From positions 1 through 45,946 of the forward strand of contig NZ_QBKN01000034.1 of the NCBI RefSeq assembly GCF_003054175.1: 45,946 bases of DNA, written 5' to 3'. This document shows, in pieces, positions 17,252-27,033 of the stretch. Within the stretch, counting starts at the first letter, position 1, and each line of letters opens with the position of its first letter. Below the pieces are notes generated by a model. The model did not search any database. It saw only the letters and a list, made by a program, of their open reading frames with translations, and was not told the origin of the DNA. Source of the stretch: Allosediminivita pacifica (lineage in GTDB: Bacteria > Pseudomonadota > Alphaproteobacteria > Rhodobacterales > Rhodobacteraceae). The position numbers and the translations under genes are program-made.

Positions 17252-18721
17252 ATGGAGCTACTGATTGCAGGAATCGACGGGGGCACCGCCGAGATATTCG
17301 ATGCCTTCGACATGCCGTTCTGGCAGAAGCTGCGAGCGTCCGCCAAGCTTCTGGATGTAGAGGAGGACATCGTCCAGCGCGGGTGGGCGCGTATTCTCTC
17401 CGGCCAGGGAGCCGAGGAAAACGGCGGCCTCTACATGATGCCGAAGCTCGACGGGACCCGCGACTTCACGCCGAAATTCGGCTACAAGGAGATGAGCTCG
17501 GCCCCGGGTTTCGCGCCGATCTGGAAATTCGCGCAGGAGGCCGGCCAGTCCATCGGACTGATGAACATTCCCACCACATCTCCCGCACAAGAGGTGGACG
17601 GGTTCTATGTCGCAGGTGGCGGCGGCGGGATCTTTCAGGGCGGTCTTCCCGATGACGCGCTCTACCCCTCCAGCGCCCAGGAGATCCTTGAGCGAAACGG
17701 CTATATCTTCGACATCCGGCTCGGGGCCGAGGGCTTCCAGACGATCCCCGAGCTTTGCGACCGCCTCGAGAAGATGATGGTCGCCCGTACGGACAGTTTC
17801 ATAGAACTGGCCAAGACGCATGGCATCGGCTTCGGCTTCCTAGCCTACCGCGCGACGACCGTCTTGCTCTACCTCGCCATGTCCGAGATCGCCTTCGCGT
17901 CCGACGGTCCCCGGGGAAAGACGGACCGGGCCTCGTGGTCTCCGGAGTGGCTTCCCCATCTCGACCGACATTTCCACACGCTCGACCAATGTCTCGAGCG
18001 GCTGTTCACCGAACTCTCCCCGAAGCATCACCTGATCGTCTCGGACCACAGCATGGTTCCGTGGACGCACAATGTGGATTTCAACGGGTTCCTCGCGGCC
18101 CATGGACTGAGCCGCTATGACCTCGGCGCCAAGGATCGGGCCCGTAATCTCATGCGTGTTGTCGCACGCCCGCGCTTCCGCGCGCGCCTGTCCCGGACCC
18201 CCCTCTCGCGTATCCCGGGCATGCTTTCCAGCGACGGTGGGCGGATCCGGCCTGACGCGCCCGCCTTTTCGGCCCCCTACGTGCACGGGTTCTACATCAA
18301 CGACGCGAAGCGGTTCGGCGGCCCCGTCGCGGAAGAGGACGTCGAAGCCGAGGTGAACCGCCTGGTGGCTCTGTTCAACTGGGAAACCATGCAGGCGCAG
18401 ATTCCCATGCGGGCGGCCCCCTACCGTGCCAATTACGAGGGGGCCCCGAAGGCCGACCTCATGCCCGACATCAAGATACACCAGTCCGGTTTCGCCTTCC
18501 CGATCTGGCTGGGGGAAAACTGGTACGAGCCGAACCCCGATTTTGCTCCTGTCACCTCGATCCTCGGGGTGTCGGGGATGCACTCTGGGCAGAAGGGGGA
18601 CCGCCCCGTCCTGATGGCCGATCAGGGGCTCGCGGATCTGGTCGAACCAGGAGATCCGATGGATCTGCGACTTGCACACCTCCTGACGAAGCGGCTCTAC
18701 GCTTCCTCCTCCAGCCAGTGA
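17252..18721 (+). CDS. Alkaline phosphatase superfamily (phosphodiesterase-type) enzyme
   Basis: A 489-residue protein of the type I phosphodiesterase/nucleotide pyrophosphatase branch of the alkaline phosphatase superfamily. Metal-site residues can be placed: D9 with nucleophile candidate T12 in GIDGGT, D265-H266 in VSDHSM, and H444 in GMHSGQKG. GGAGGG precedes the ATG at 17252. There is no signal peptide, so it is probably cytoplasmic. Members of this superfamily cleave or transfer phosphate, phosphonate or sulfate esters. Its place before a pyruvyl transferase and a glycosyltransferase suggests it modifies or edits a precursor of the polysaccharide. The substrate cannot be read from sequence. 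Confidence 0.75.
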   Translation: MELLIAGIDGGTAEIFDAFDMPFWQKLRASAKLLDVEEDIVQRGWARILSGQGAEENGGLYMMPKLDGTRDFTPKFGYKEMSSAPGFAPIWKFAQEAGQSIGLMNIPTTSPAQEVDGFYVAGGGGGIFQGGLPDDALYPSSAQEILERNGYIFDIRLGAEGFQTIPELCDRLEKMMVARTDSFIELAKTHGIGFGFLAYRATTVLLYLAMSEIAFASDGPRGKTDRASWSPEWLPHLDRHFHTLDQCLERLFTELSPKHHLIVSDHSMVPWTHNVDFNGFLAAHGLSRYDLGAKDRARNLMRVVARPRFRARLSRTPLSRIPGMLSSDGGRIRPDAPAFSAPYVHGFYINDAKRFGGPVAEEDVEAEVNRLVALFNWETMQAQIPMRAAPYRANYEGAPKADLMPDIKIHQSGFAFPIWLGENWYEPNPDFAPVTSILGVSGMHSGQKGDRPVLMADQGLADLVEPGDPMDLRLAHLLTKRLYASSSSQ

Positions 18722-18725
18722 CCGG

Positions 18726-19904
18726 ATGATCGAAATGTCCCAGGACACCGCCGGCGTCTCGCCGCGTACCGCTTATGTCGCCACCCACCACTGGGTCCCA
18801 AATTTCGGAGCAAACCTCCAGGCGCTGGCCACGGCGCGGGCTCTCGGGAGGAAGGGGATCGATGTGCAGTTCATCGATTTCCGCCCCGCGGACCTGATCG
18901 AGAAGTACGAAGGGATCATCCCGGCCGAGCAACTCGCGGCACACGAGGGCTTCGTGTCCGAGCACCTGCCGCTTTCACCCCGGATCACCACGCAGGCGGA
19001 ATTCGAGGAGATGATACAGGAGTCTCCCCGGGATCTCTTCGTGACGGGCTCCGACGCGGTCTTCCGCCTGGATCCTTCCAGCCAACGCGCAGACTTGGTC
19101 TTTCCCAATCCTTACTGGCTCTGTGGCGCCGAGAAGCTTCCCGGTGCGCGCCTCGCCGCACTCAGCCCGAGCGCCATGGGCGCCGATTTCGGCCGGTTGC
19201 CGGAGACCACGCGTTCCGGCATCCGCGCCCAGCTGGAAAACTTCGACCATGTCTCGGTACGCGATGCCTGGAGCGGAAAACAGCTCCGGGCCAGCGGCTT
19301 CACCGGTGCCATGACCGAAGTTCCGGATCCCGTCTTCTCGCTCGGAGAGATGGTCTCGAAGATGCGGGAAGAGCGCCCCGGCGGGCGTCCCTATATCCTC
19401 GTCTGCCCACCCCGAAAGACGGACGCGGGATGGGCTGCCGCCTTCACCGAACTGGCCGACGCAGCAGGATACGACACGGTTTCCCTGCCACTGCCCGAAG
19501 GACACACGCACGCCGGAACCACGCGCCAGCCCGGTTTCCCGTTGCCCCCGCTCGACTGGATGCGGCTGATCGCCGGCGCCGAGGGCTATGTCGGCGTACG
19601 CTTCCACCCCGTCGTGGTCTCGCTCCTGGCCGGGATCCCGGTCGTGGCCTTCGACATGTACCATTCGCATCCTCTCCAGCGCCATCGCTCCAAGACCTGG
19701 TTGCTCCTGCGCGAGGTCGGCATGCAGCGCCATGCGCACAGCATCCGGACGCATCGCTTCCTGACGCCAAGGCGTGTGCTGCGTCAGCTCGAGCGCCAGC
19801 GCGCCGGTCTCGGGGCGCGGAAGGCCCGCGTCGCGGCGTTGCAGCGCCGCTACCAGGATTACGTGGATCTGTTCACGGCACCGACGACCGGGGCGGCATC
19901 CTGA
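18726..19904 (+). CDS. Polysaccharide pyruvyl transferase family protein
   Basis: A 392-residue member of the polysaccharide pyruvyl transferase family, which adds ketal-linked pyruvate from phosphoenolpyruvate to sugars and so adds negative charge. The N-terminal segment WVPNFGANLQALATARAL is typical. So are DLFVTGSDAVFR in the middle and the C-terminal GYVGVRFHPVVVSLLAGIPVVAFDMYHSHP with its conserved Arg-His. The start is ATG 18726; ATG 18735 is an alternative. It begins four bases after the phosphatase-like gene and is followed by a GT2 gene, so the three are probably one operon. The family also includes members with other activities (CsaB, WcaK), so the exact reaction is inferred. Confidence 0.8.
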   Translation: MIEMSQDTAGVSPRTAYVATHHWVPNFGANLQALATARALGRKGIDVQFIDFRPADLIEKYEGIIPAEQLAAHEGFVSEHLPLSPRITTQAEFEEMIQESPRDLFVTGSDAVFRLDPSSQRADLVFPNPYWLCGAEKLPGARLAALSPSAMGADFGRLPETTRSGIRAQLENFDHVSVRDAWSGKQLRASGFTGAMTEVPDPVFSLGEMVSKMREERPGGRPYILVCPPRKTDAGWAAAFTELADAAGYDTVSLPLPEGHTHAGTTRQPGFPLPPLDWMRLIAGAEGYVGVRFHPVVVSLLAGIPVVAFDMYHSHPLQRHRSKTWLLLREVGMQRHAHSIRTHRFLTPRRVLRQLERQRAGLGARKARVAALQRRYQDYVDLFTAPTTGAAS

Positions 19905-19929
19905 TCCCGGTACACGCGGAGGTTTCCTG

Positions 19930-20910
19930 ATGCCTGGCAAGGTTCCGGTCAGCTGTGTCATCACCAACTTCAACGGTCGAGGCCTGATCGAGGGGGCCAT
20001 CGCCTCGGTCCTGCGCCAGAGCGTCGAGATCTCTGAAATCATCGTGGCCGATGACGCCTCCACCGACGGATCGCGGGAATGGCTGCAGGCGGTGGCCGAG
20101 AGATACCCGCAGGTGCGCCCCGTCCTGCGTCCTGCCAACGTCGGGGTGGCCGCCAACCGCGACTTGGCCATGCGCAACGCGAACCAGCCCTTCGTCACGC
20201 ATTTCGACGGAGACGACCTGATCGCTCCCCGCAAGATCGAAGCCGAATGGACTGCCCTCGAAGAACGCGAGGATGCCGTCGCCTTCAGCCGTATCGGCTG
20301 GTTGCACCTGGTCCGGCCCTGGCGCTCGTCGATCCTGGATCCCGCACCGACCGTGTCCGGCTCCGCTGCGGACGCAGTCGGTCGCCTGACAGCGCGGCAT
20401 GGGCCGATCCCTCGCGACATGCTGATGTCGAAATCCCTGTACGAGAAGGCCGGGGGGCTCGAGCACGGCCTGAACCTCTACGAGGACTGGCAGTTCAAGT
20501 TGCGGCTGGCGGCCCTCGCTCCGGCCTGGAGCCCTACGCGCGAGATCGGAACGCTCTACATGCAGCGTGGCGAAAGCCTGTCCAAGGTTCGCCGCGAACG
20601 CCTGGCCGAAGCCCAGGCCGGGGTGGCCTTGTCGCAGCTCGACATGCTCCTGGACTGTCTGGGAGAAGACCGGTTGGGCCGGATGCTCGCCGCGCGTTTC
20701 GGCCCCGGGCTGCAAGGCATCGTTCCGGCCGAACGCCGCCACGCTCTGCTCGAGCGGTTTCCCGGGTTCGCCGATGCGGTTCCGGCCCAGGCCGAGGCGA
20801 GCCGGCGCCGACGGAACAAGCTATCCCTACTGGCTGCCCTGCCCCTCATCGCGAAGGGGGCTGCCGCGCGGCAGGCAGCGGCGAAGCTGTTGCCCCCCTG
20901 GCCCCGCTGA
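19930..20910 (+). CDS. Glycosyltransferase family 2
   Basis: A 326-residue inverting glycosyltransferase with a GT-A fold. The N-terminus reads VSCVITNFNGRGLIEGAIASVL, then IIVADDASTDGS (nucleotide binding). The metal-binding Asp motif is HFDGDD near residue 97. The acceptor region contains GGLEHGLNLYEDWQFKLRLA, the ED(W/Y) pattern of the family. GGAGGTTTCCTG precedes the ATG at 19930. There is no membrane segment except a weak hydrophobic C-terminus. It is last in the phosphatase-pyruvyl transferase operon and ends 15 bases from the convergent wzx gene. Donor and acceptor are not predictable. Confidence 0.85.
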   Translation: MPGKVPVSCVITNFNGRGLIEGAIASVLRQSVEISEIIVADDASTDGSREWLQAVAERYPQVRPVLRPANVGVAANRDLAMRNANQPFVTHFDGDDLIAPRKIEAEWTALEEREDAVAFSRIGWLHLVRPWRSSILDPAPTVSGSAADAVGRLTARHGPIPRDMLMSKSLYEKAGGLEHGLNLYEDWQFKLRLAALAPAWSPTREIGTLYMQRGESLSKVRRERLAEAQAGVALSQLDMLLDCLGEDRLGRMLAARFGPGLQGIVPAERRHALLERFPGFADAVPAQAEASRRRRNKLSLLAALPLIAKGAAARQAAAKLLPPWPR

Positions 20911-20925
20911 CGAGGTGGGTGACGT

Positions 20926-22416
20926 TCAGGCGCCTTGGCGCTTGCGCCGCAGCGTCGCGACGAGCCCCTTGAACTCGGTGACCAGCGCATTGCTCAGCAG
21001 GAAGAGCGCCAGTCCGTATACCGCAATCCCCGCAGCCGCAGGCAAGGCCAACCGAAGAAGCGCAGTGACCTGGTCGTCCAGAAGCACGAGCACGACTTCC
21101 GCCACGACGATCATCGCGAGGGTCGCAAGGACCGGGCCGGCCAGGCGCCGCAGGTAGTCAGCCGGACGTATCCCGAGCAACCGAAGCACGAAGACCAGCG
21201 GAACGGGCTCGACGATCACGCCGCGCAGCAGGAAGGCCGCTGCAGCCCAGATCAGGCCCAGGGGCGTGAGAAGGACGAAAAGCAGTGTTCCGACCGTCGC
21301 TCGAAGGGCCGAGAAGGTCAGGCGCGCGCCGGGCCGGCCCCGCGAGACCATGGAAGAGGAGTTGAGGTAGTTCAGGGTGGTTAGGATCCCCGCACCGCAC
21401 AGGAATATGACGAGCGGCGTGATCTCGAGCCAGCGTGCGCCGAGAAGAATCCTGACGAGGGGTTCGCGCAGCACGGCGGTGAGGGCGAAGGCCGGCAGGA
21501 TAAAAGCCCCCGCAAGCGTCGAGAGCCTGAGGAAGATTTCAGCGAACCGATCCGGTGTTTCCCGGTTCACGCGGGAAAGCACAGGCATAGACACTTTCGA
21601 AAGCGTCACTCCCACCACCTGCAACAGCAGATTGAGGATCCGCATGGCCATTGAAAAAAGACCGAGTGCCTCGACACCGAGGAAGATCCCAACGAAGAAC
21701 TTTGGCCCCTCCCGGGTGTATTGCGTCAACATGTCAGCTCCGCAGATCGGGGCGGAAAAGCGCAGCATCTCGCGGGCGGCAATCCGGTCGAAGGCCAGAC
21801 GGATTGGCCAGCCCAGAAGCGCGACACTCAGTGCAAAAGTTAGGGCCGATCCAAGTACCACCTGCGTGATAAGCCCCCAGACCCCGAAACCGTAGATGAT
21901 GAGAGGCGTGGCGATCAGGCCGGAGATGCCGTTTGCCGCCAATGTGCGCCGGGCGAGCGCCTTCATGTTCAATTCGCGGCGCAGGACACCCGTCAATAGA
22001 GCTGATGCGGTGTTGAAGACCAAGCCAATGACGAGAAGCGGCACATAGCGAGCAATCTCGGAATTCCCGAACAAAGCCGCCACTTGTGGCGCGAAGACGA
22101 CCATCAGGAAACCGAGCGGCACGGTCAGACTCATGCTCATCCAGAAAGCGGTACTCAGCGTCCTTGGGCTCAACTCGTGACGCTGTACAATGGTGGTATT
22201 CAACCCGAGGATCGCCAGTTGCTGGGCGAAGGTCATCATCAGCAGGGCTGCCGCAAAGATACCGAATTCCGCGGAAGACAGGAACCGGGCGAAGACCAGC
22301 ATGAAGATCGTGCCGAGACCATGAGCGCCGATCTGTTCGAAGGAGGCCCAGAGAACGGCGGTAAAAGCACGCTGCTTGTGGGCGCCGCCGACCTTCCTAT
22401 CAGCGTCAGTTGACAT
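20926..22416 (-). CDS. wzx: Wzx-type flippase (MOP superfamily)
   Basis: A 496-residue membrane protein with about 14 hydrophobic segments, of the polysaccharide transporter branch of the MOP superfamily, resembling WzxC. It flips lipid-linked repeat units across the inner membrane. Early conserved sequence is QIGAHGLGTIFMLVFARFLSSAEFGIFAAAL, followed by LGLNTTIVQRHEL. The start at 22416 is preferred because it overlaps the end of wzc by 11 bases. A further upstream ATG (22467) would lie deep in wzc and adds a non-conserved tail. It is co-transcribed with wzc. Confidence 0.88.
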   Translation of the reverse strand: MSTDADRKVGGAHKQRAFTAVLWASFEQIGAHGLGTIFMLVFARFLSSAEFGIFAAALLMMTFAQQLAILGLNTTIVQRHELSPRTLSTAFWMSMSLTVPLGFLMVVFAPQVAALFGNSEIARYVPLLVIGLVFNTASALLTGVLRRELNMKALARRTLAANGISGLIATPLIIYGFGVWGLITQVVLGSALTFALSVALLGWPIRLAFDRIAAREMLRFSAPICGADMLTQYTREGPKFFVGIFLGVEALGLFSMAMRILNLLLQVVGVTLSKVSMPVLSRVNRETPDRFAEIFLRLSTLAGAFILPAFALTAVLREPLVRILLGARWLEITPLVIFLCGAGILTTLNYLNSSSMVSRGRPGARLTFSALRATVGTLLFVLLTPLGLIWAAAAFLLRGVIVEPVPLVFVLRLLGIRPADYLRRLAGPVLATLAMIVVAEVVLVLLDDQVTALLRLALPAAAGIAVYGLALFLLSNALVTEFKGLVATLRRKRQGA

Positions 22417-24580
22417 AGTACTTGGATCCGTAGGCGGCATAGGCGCCGTACTTGTGGCCGTAGCCATAGCGCTTCATACCCTTCGGATTGATCTGATTGA
22501 GGACCGTGCCGTTGATCGGCCGGCCAACACTCTCGAACATGCGCAGTGCTTCCGAAACCTGCCCTTTCTGGGTGGAATCCCAGCGAACCACAAAGAGCAC
22601 GGCGTCGACATGCTGAGCGATGATCCGGGCGTCAGGCACGACCAGCACCGGCGGCGTGTCGATGATGATCTGGTCATACTGCTCCCGAGCAGCTCGTAGC
22701 ACCTCTGAGAAACTGTCAGAAGCAAATAGGTCGGCCGCATTGGTCCCGGTTTTTCCCGCTCGGAGCACATCGGCACCGACCTGGGGCATATGGTAAACCA
22801 CTTCGGACAACGACCGCTCGCCGGTGAGCACAGAGATCAGCCCCGTCTCCGAGTCATTGTCTTGTGTGTACTGGCTGAAAACGCGACGCCGGATGTCACC
22901 TTCGATGATCAGGCAACGTTTGCCCATCCCACTGAAGTTCTGAGTCAGCGCCATGGCTAGGGTGGTCTTGCCTTCACCAGGCAATGACGAGGTCGTCATG
23001 ATGACCTGAGGGGGGGCATCTACATTCGACAGCATGACCGAGGTGCGCAGATTGCGCACGGCTTCGGCGGCCGCCGAGGTTGGCTTTTCCGCCAAGTAGC
23101 GAATGGCATCCTTGCGGCGACGGGCTGGCAGGAGCGGCACTTGGCCCATTACAGGGTAACCAGTGCCTTTCTCGAGGCTCTGCGGCTCGCGGTAAACATT
23201 ATTCCGCGCCTCCCGGAACAACACGAGGACGCTTCCAGCGATCCCGCCCAACAGCAAACATATGGCGAAGATCAAGGCCTTGTTTGGGGCAGAGGCGCCG
23301 CCGGGGATCACGGCTTCTGAAAGGCTGCGGCTGTCGGCCTGCTGGATACCTTGCTGTGCCGAGGTTTCCTTGAGGCGTGACAGAAAATATTCATAGAGCA
23401 GCCGCACGGCTTCGGCTTCTCGAGTCAACTGTTGCAGCCTAATGAAGTCATCGCTCTGACGATCGATCTGGGTCTCCAGTTCGGTCGCGCTATTGCGCAA
23501 TGCGTTGAGTTGGTTCTCCGCTCTCTGAAGTTCCTGCCGGGTGCGGATCTCAATCTGCTGGAGGCGCGTCTCGAATGCTTGTGCGATCTGCGGCTCATCC
23601 AGCCGCGGCAAATACTGCTCAAGCTGAGAATCGCCAAGTGCCTCGACTTGCTCCTGAGGCGTTCCGGCGCTTTCCAACGTCGCTAGTCGTGCAGCCGCCT
23701 CATCGCGCCGGGTCTCGGTCGCCTCTGCGCGATCACGCAAGTCCTTGAGTTGGCGCTCAAGCCCGATCAGGGCTTCCCGACTGACGAGATCGATGCTGGA
23801 GCGAAACTCCTTGACCGACGCTTCGGCTTCCTCAAGTTCTACCTGGAGCTCGGATACGCGATCTGTCAGCCAGACCGTTGCCTTCTCGGTCGCCTCGAAC
23901 TTCGCCTCTAGCTGGTCCTGAATGTAGAGATCAACGATCGTATCGGCAATGGCCGCAGACTTCCGCGGATTCGTGGTTTCTACGTTGATCCTGAAAACCA
24001 GACTGAGCGGTATGTTGCGCACCTCGGTTGCACCCAGAAGCAGGCTGGTTGCCGTATCGCGAGCAGAACGGTCTTCCGTGGCTCCGAGCACTGCGCCGGA
24101 GGCCTGGGTCTGCGGAGGCTGCGACAAGACTGACCGGATCCAGCTTTTCACCTGTCCCGTGATCCGTTGCATTATCGACCTGTCGCGCAGCTGCGGATTG
24201 AATTCAGGGTCTGATGTGAGGTCGAGGGTATCCACCACTTTCCCCATCAAATTCCTGCTTCGCAGGACTTCGACCTCCGTGTTGACCACGGAGGAATCCG
24301 CCGAAAGGCCGCTCACGACACTGTTCAGATCAACCACCTGCTCCTCGCGGCTGTTCAGCGCGACCACGGCAGAGGCCGTGTAACGTGGCGTAGCAACCTC
24401 GTAGGCGTAGTAGATCCCCACCATCAGCATGCCGATAGCGGAAATCAGTATGATCCACTTCCCGCGCCAAAGGGCTCCAAGGATGGCTCCGACATCGAGA
24501 GCGCTTGCGCCATCTTCGTATGATGCAGATCGCATGCCCACCGAGGAGGATACCTGCGGATTCGGAAAGGAAGAATTCAT
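22406..24580 (-). CDS. wzc: Wzc-like polysaccharide co-polymerase and tyrosine autokinase
   Basis: A 724-residue inner-membrane protein that controls chain length and export with Wza. The N-terminal Wzz domain has a first membrane helix (WIILISAIGMLMVGIYYAYEV). A long coiled-coil periplasmic region (about residues 200-410) leads to a second helix (ALIFAICLLLGGIAGSVLVLF). The cytoplasmic kinase has Walker A SSLPGEGKTT (K538), an A' segment LIIEGDIRRR and Walker B IIIDTPP. The tail holds seven tyrosines in its last 21 residues, the autophosphorylation cluster. The A' motif has Glu where Asp is usual. The start at 24580 has GAGGAC upstream; the frame extends to 24607 without good signals. No partner phosphatase is present. 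Confidence 0.92.
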   Translation of the reverse strand: MNSSFPNPQVSSSVGMRSASYEDGASALDVGAILGALWRGKWIILISAIGMLMVGIYYAYEVATPRYTASAVVALNSREEQVVDLNSVVSGLSADSSVVNTEVEVLRSRNLMGKVVDTLDLTSDPEFNPQLRDRSIMQRITGQVKSWIRSVLSQPPQTQASGAVLGATEDRSARDTATSLLLGATEVRNIPLSLVFRINVETTNPRKSAAIADTIVDLYIQDQLEAKFEATEKATVWLTDRVSELQVELEEAEASVKEFRSSIDLVSREALIGLERQLKDLRDRAEATETRRDEAAARLATLESAGTPQEQVEALGDSQLEQYLPRLDEPQIAQAFETRLQQIEIRTRQELQRAENQLNALRNSATELETQIDRQSDDFIRLQQLTREAEAVRLLYEYFLSRLKETSAQQGIQQADSRSLSEAVIPGGASAPNKALIFAICLLLGGIAGSVLVLFREARNNVYREPQSLEKGTGYPVMGQVPLLPARRRKDAIRYLAEKPTSAAAEAVRNLRTSVMLSNVDAPPQVIMTTSSLPGEGKTTLAMALTQNFSGMGKRCLIIEGDIRRRVFSQYTQDNDSETGLISVLTGERSLSEVVYHMPQVGADVLRAGKTGTNAADLFASDSFSEVLRAAREQYDQIIIDTPPVLVVPDARIIAQHVDAVLFVVRWDSTQKGQVSEALRMFESVGRPINGTVLNQINPKGMKRYGYGHKYGAYAAYGSKYYVN

Positions 24581-24640
24581 GTACGCTGTCCTCGCAGTGT
24601 ACCCCAAAGCGTCGCGCTTACGTGCTTTCCGCGCAACCCT

Positions 24641-24657
24641 CTAGACCTCAGGTCTAG
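24641..24657. promoter_or_regulatory. Perfect 8+1+8 palindrome upstream of wzc
   Basis: CTAGACCT and AGGTCTAG flank one C, 61 bases upstream of the wzc start, where an operator or activator site would lie. Outside the arms a further CTC...GAG pairing is possible. It lies between wzc and the end of the upstream glycosyltransferase gene. Confidence 0.45.
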
Positions 24658-24718
24658 CCAGAGGGCATAGAAATTGTTCGTGGCTCCGGGGGGATGGCAA
24701 AACTCCGCTCACCGTCTC

Positions 24719-25897
24719 CTATGTTTCACCCCGACAAAGTTCAAGCAGAGCAGATGCCCGCGGCTCCCAGGAAAAGCGTTCCTGCGCATGCTCCAGAGCC
24801 TTCGTGCTCATGGTCTTCAACTCATCTATGTCCCCGACAAGCTCGCTAATGCGTGTCATCGCTTCATCCGGATCATCCACCGCGACGTAGTGGGCCCCGG
24901 GGGTCAGTCCGCTGCCGGCCATGGCATGAGGGTAGGCAACGATCGCCAGGCGACTGAAGATGTAATCTAGGATCTTGAGCTTGAAGCCGCCACCCAGGTC
25001 TTCGAGCACGAGGGCCATGCGGGCATCCGACACCACGTCCTCGAGAGCCCCGAATTCCCCGGTGAATTCAACATCCGGGTAGGCTGCGCGGTAGGTTTCT
25101 ACGCGTCCCGGCGCCATCCGGCCCGCGATGCGCAGTCTGAAACCGGCGCCTTGCCCCCCTGCCCGTTCGTAGGCTGAAAGGATCGTGTCGAGGTTGCGCA
25201 GTTTCGCGTTCCATTCAAAGGATCCGACAATAACCGCCAGTGCCTCGGTCGTCCCGGCCATGTTCTCCGGCACCTTGGCAGGCTTCCCGCTGTAGCCTGG
25301 CGACATCTCTACGACCGGCTTGCCCGGCGCGAGGTCGCGGTACCGGGCGGCGTCCTCCGAGGTGATCGCCGTGATCCCGTCGGCCCGCTCGAGCAGGGCA
25401 AGTTCCATGCGCCGGTATTTTTCCGCATCACGGTGCTGAAGCTGGCGCAGGCCGGGACGGGTGACCTCGGATGCGATCCTGGGGCGGATGTCTATGTCGA
25501 CGTTGTGCGAGACGTAGATGATCGGAAGCCCGCGGCTGGCGACGATCTCCGCTGCGGGAGCGGTGCAGGATTCGCTCAGCACGACCGCATCGAACGACTG
25601 CGCGTCCAGCAATTTGCCCAGTTCGCGGCGAGCCTCGGGCGACATTGCTCGCTCGGCCGCGCGCGGCAAGGACCCCAGGATGGATCGCAGGTCGGCCATC
25701 CGGCCCTGGGTGCCACCGATGCCGGTCCAGGTCGCCGTCCCTTCCGGCCCGGGGTTTTCAGGCAGCCCGGAACCACAGAAGACCGTGATGTTCACGTCAG
25801 TCTGCATGGCCAGGGCACTGATCAGGTCCGCATTGAAACGCAAATCTCCCGCGTAGGGCGGATAGGGGTAGGTGCGCACAACGAAAAGCAGGTTCAT
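24719..25897 (-). CDS. Glycosyltransferase, GT4-like (first of tandem pair)
   Basis: A 392-residue GT-B glycosyltransferase. The N-terminus reads MNLLFVVRTYPYPPYAGDLR, a typical acceptor-side loop, and IIYVSHNVDIDIRPR lies mid-domain. The C-terminal donor site contains VLEDLGGGFKLKILDYIFSRLAIVAYP, the usual E/K-rich family 4 region. The ATG at 25897 overlaps the upstream gene stop (ATGA). It is part of a five-gene minus-strand run from manC. Sugar specificity unknown. Confidence 0.8.
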   Translation of the reverse strand: MNLLFVVRTYPYPPYAGDLRFNADLISALAMQTDVNITVFCGSGLPENPGPEGTATWTGIGGTQGRMADLRSILGSLPRAAERAMSPEARRELGKLLDAQSFDAVVLSESCTAPAAEIVASRGLPIIYVSHNVDIDIRPRIASEVTRPGLRQLQHRDAEKYRRMELALLERADGITAITSEDAARYRDLAPGKPVVEMSPGYSGKPAKVPENMAGTTEALAVIVGSFEWNAKLRNLDTILSAYERAGGQGAGFRLRIAGRMAPGRVETYRAAYPDVEFTGEFGALEDVVSDARMALVLEDLGGGFKLKILDYIFSRLAIVAYPHAMAGSGLTPGAHYVAVDDPDEAMTRISELVGDIDELKTMSTKALEHAQERFSWEPRASALLELCRGET

Positions 25898-27033
25898 CCA
25901 AAGCATCCTTCCAGAATCGTCTGGGTGAAGACCTCGGGACTATGTGCCTTCAGGAAAGTGTCATTGCGCTTCCGCGGCGCGGCTTTTTCGATAGCTGACG
26001 CAAGAGCTGTCGCGTCTGTAGTATCCACGGCCTCACCCAGACCGTGTTGCTCCACCTGATAACCGATCAGCCCTGTACGCTGCGCGATCAGCGGCTTGCC
26101 TGCTGCAGCGGCCCAGAAGACCACTCCCGAGGATCCCACGTGATTTTGGTAGGGCGCCAGCACCACGTCGCAATCCACCACCTCCTGTGCCAGCTCGCTA
26201 TCCGAGACAAAGCGATCAACAAGTTCGATCGCGACCTCCGGATAGGCGGCTCGGGCGGCTTCCAGTCGTGCTGCGAAGGATTCACGGTCAGGGTTGTCCA
26301 CGCGCCCCACGAAACGCAGTGCAAGCCGCGACCTCTGTTCCGAAGAAAGGTGAGACAAGGCTTCAAGCAGTACGAAGATGCCTTTGCGCTCCGCCAGCGC
26401 ACCGAACAACAGCAGCACCCGGCGACCATCCAGGCGCGGGCATGGTGTCCGGTTCTCCAGCAAAGACAGGTCAGGTGACGGATCGGGGAGGAAGGTCAGA
26501 AGACCCGCCATGCGGGATACCGCAGAGCGAGGTGCGCGTTCATCAAGCGTGAAGAGCTTCCGCAAGGCCGGGCGCTGTGCTCCGAGATAGCTCCCCCAAC
26601 GGCGTCCGGTGTCGAGTCCACGTCGCAGTCCCGCCGGATAGTTGTGCCCGTTGGGTGGCCGGAAAATGATCCCTGAGACCTGTCCCGGGACGGGGCGACG
26701 GTCCAGCAGTGCTCCGTAGATCGCATGATCGAAAAAGGGGAGAAAGAGCTGTCCACCACTGGTGCCGAGGCAATCCCGGGCGGCTTCCCATTGCGCGCGG
26801 CCCCGTTTCAGAAGATCCGGTTGTGTCAGCTCCCTCAATTGATCCGGTGGCAGGACCTCGAGTTCCAGCCCGGTCGCGGCCACGGTTTCTTCCAGCCGCT
26901 TGGCCATCTCCGGGCCGGTGACCAGCCGCAGCTGGTCGACCCTGGGGTCAGCAGCGGCCCCTCGAAGAGTCATCTGGGCCCAGAATGCGCAATGGCCGTC
27001 GGTCAACGGCTCAAGATAGGTCAGGCAGGTCAT
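25894..27033 (-). CDS. Glycosyltransferase, GT4-like (second of tandem pair)
   Basis: A 379-residue glycosyltransferase. The C-terminal half has the GT-B donor domain: RRVLLLFGALAERKGIFVLLEAL, then DCDVVLAPYQNHVGSSGVVFWAAAAGKPLIA, where the usual acidic residue before the glycine-rich turn is replaced by SSG. The N-terminal half is diverged. The start overlaps the sulfotransferase stop (ATGA at 27030-27033), so the two are likely coupled. It is not closely similar to the neighbouring glycosyltransferase, so this is not a recent duplication. Confidence 0.75.
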   Translation of the reverse strand: MTCLTYLEPLTDGHCAFWAQMTLRGAAADPRVDQLRLVTGPEMAKRLEETVAATGLELEVLPPDQLRELTQPDLLKRGRAQWEAARDCLGTSGGQLFLPFFDHAIYGALLDRRPVPGQVSGIIFRPPNGHNYPAGLRRGLDTGRRWGSYLGAQRPALRKLFTLDERAPRSAVSRMAGLLTFLPDPSPDLSLLENRTPCPRLDGRRVLLLFGALAERKGIFVLLEALSHLSSEQRSRLALRFVGRVDNPDRESFAARLEAARAAYPEVAIELVDRFVSDSELAQEVVDCDVVLAPYQNHVGSSGVVFWAAAAGKPLIAQRTGLIGYQVEQHGLGEAVDTTDATALASAIEKAAPRKRNDTFLKAHSPEVFTQTILEGCFG

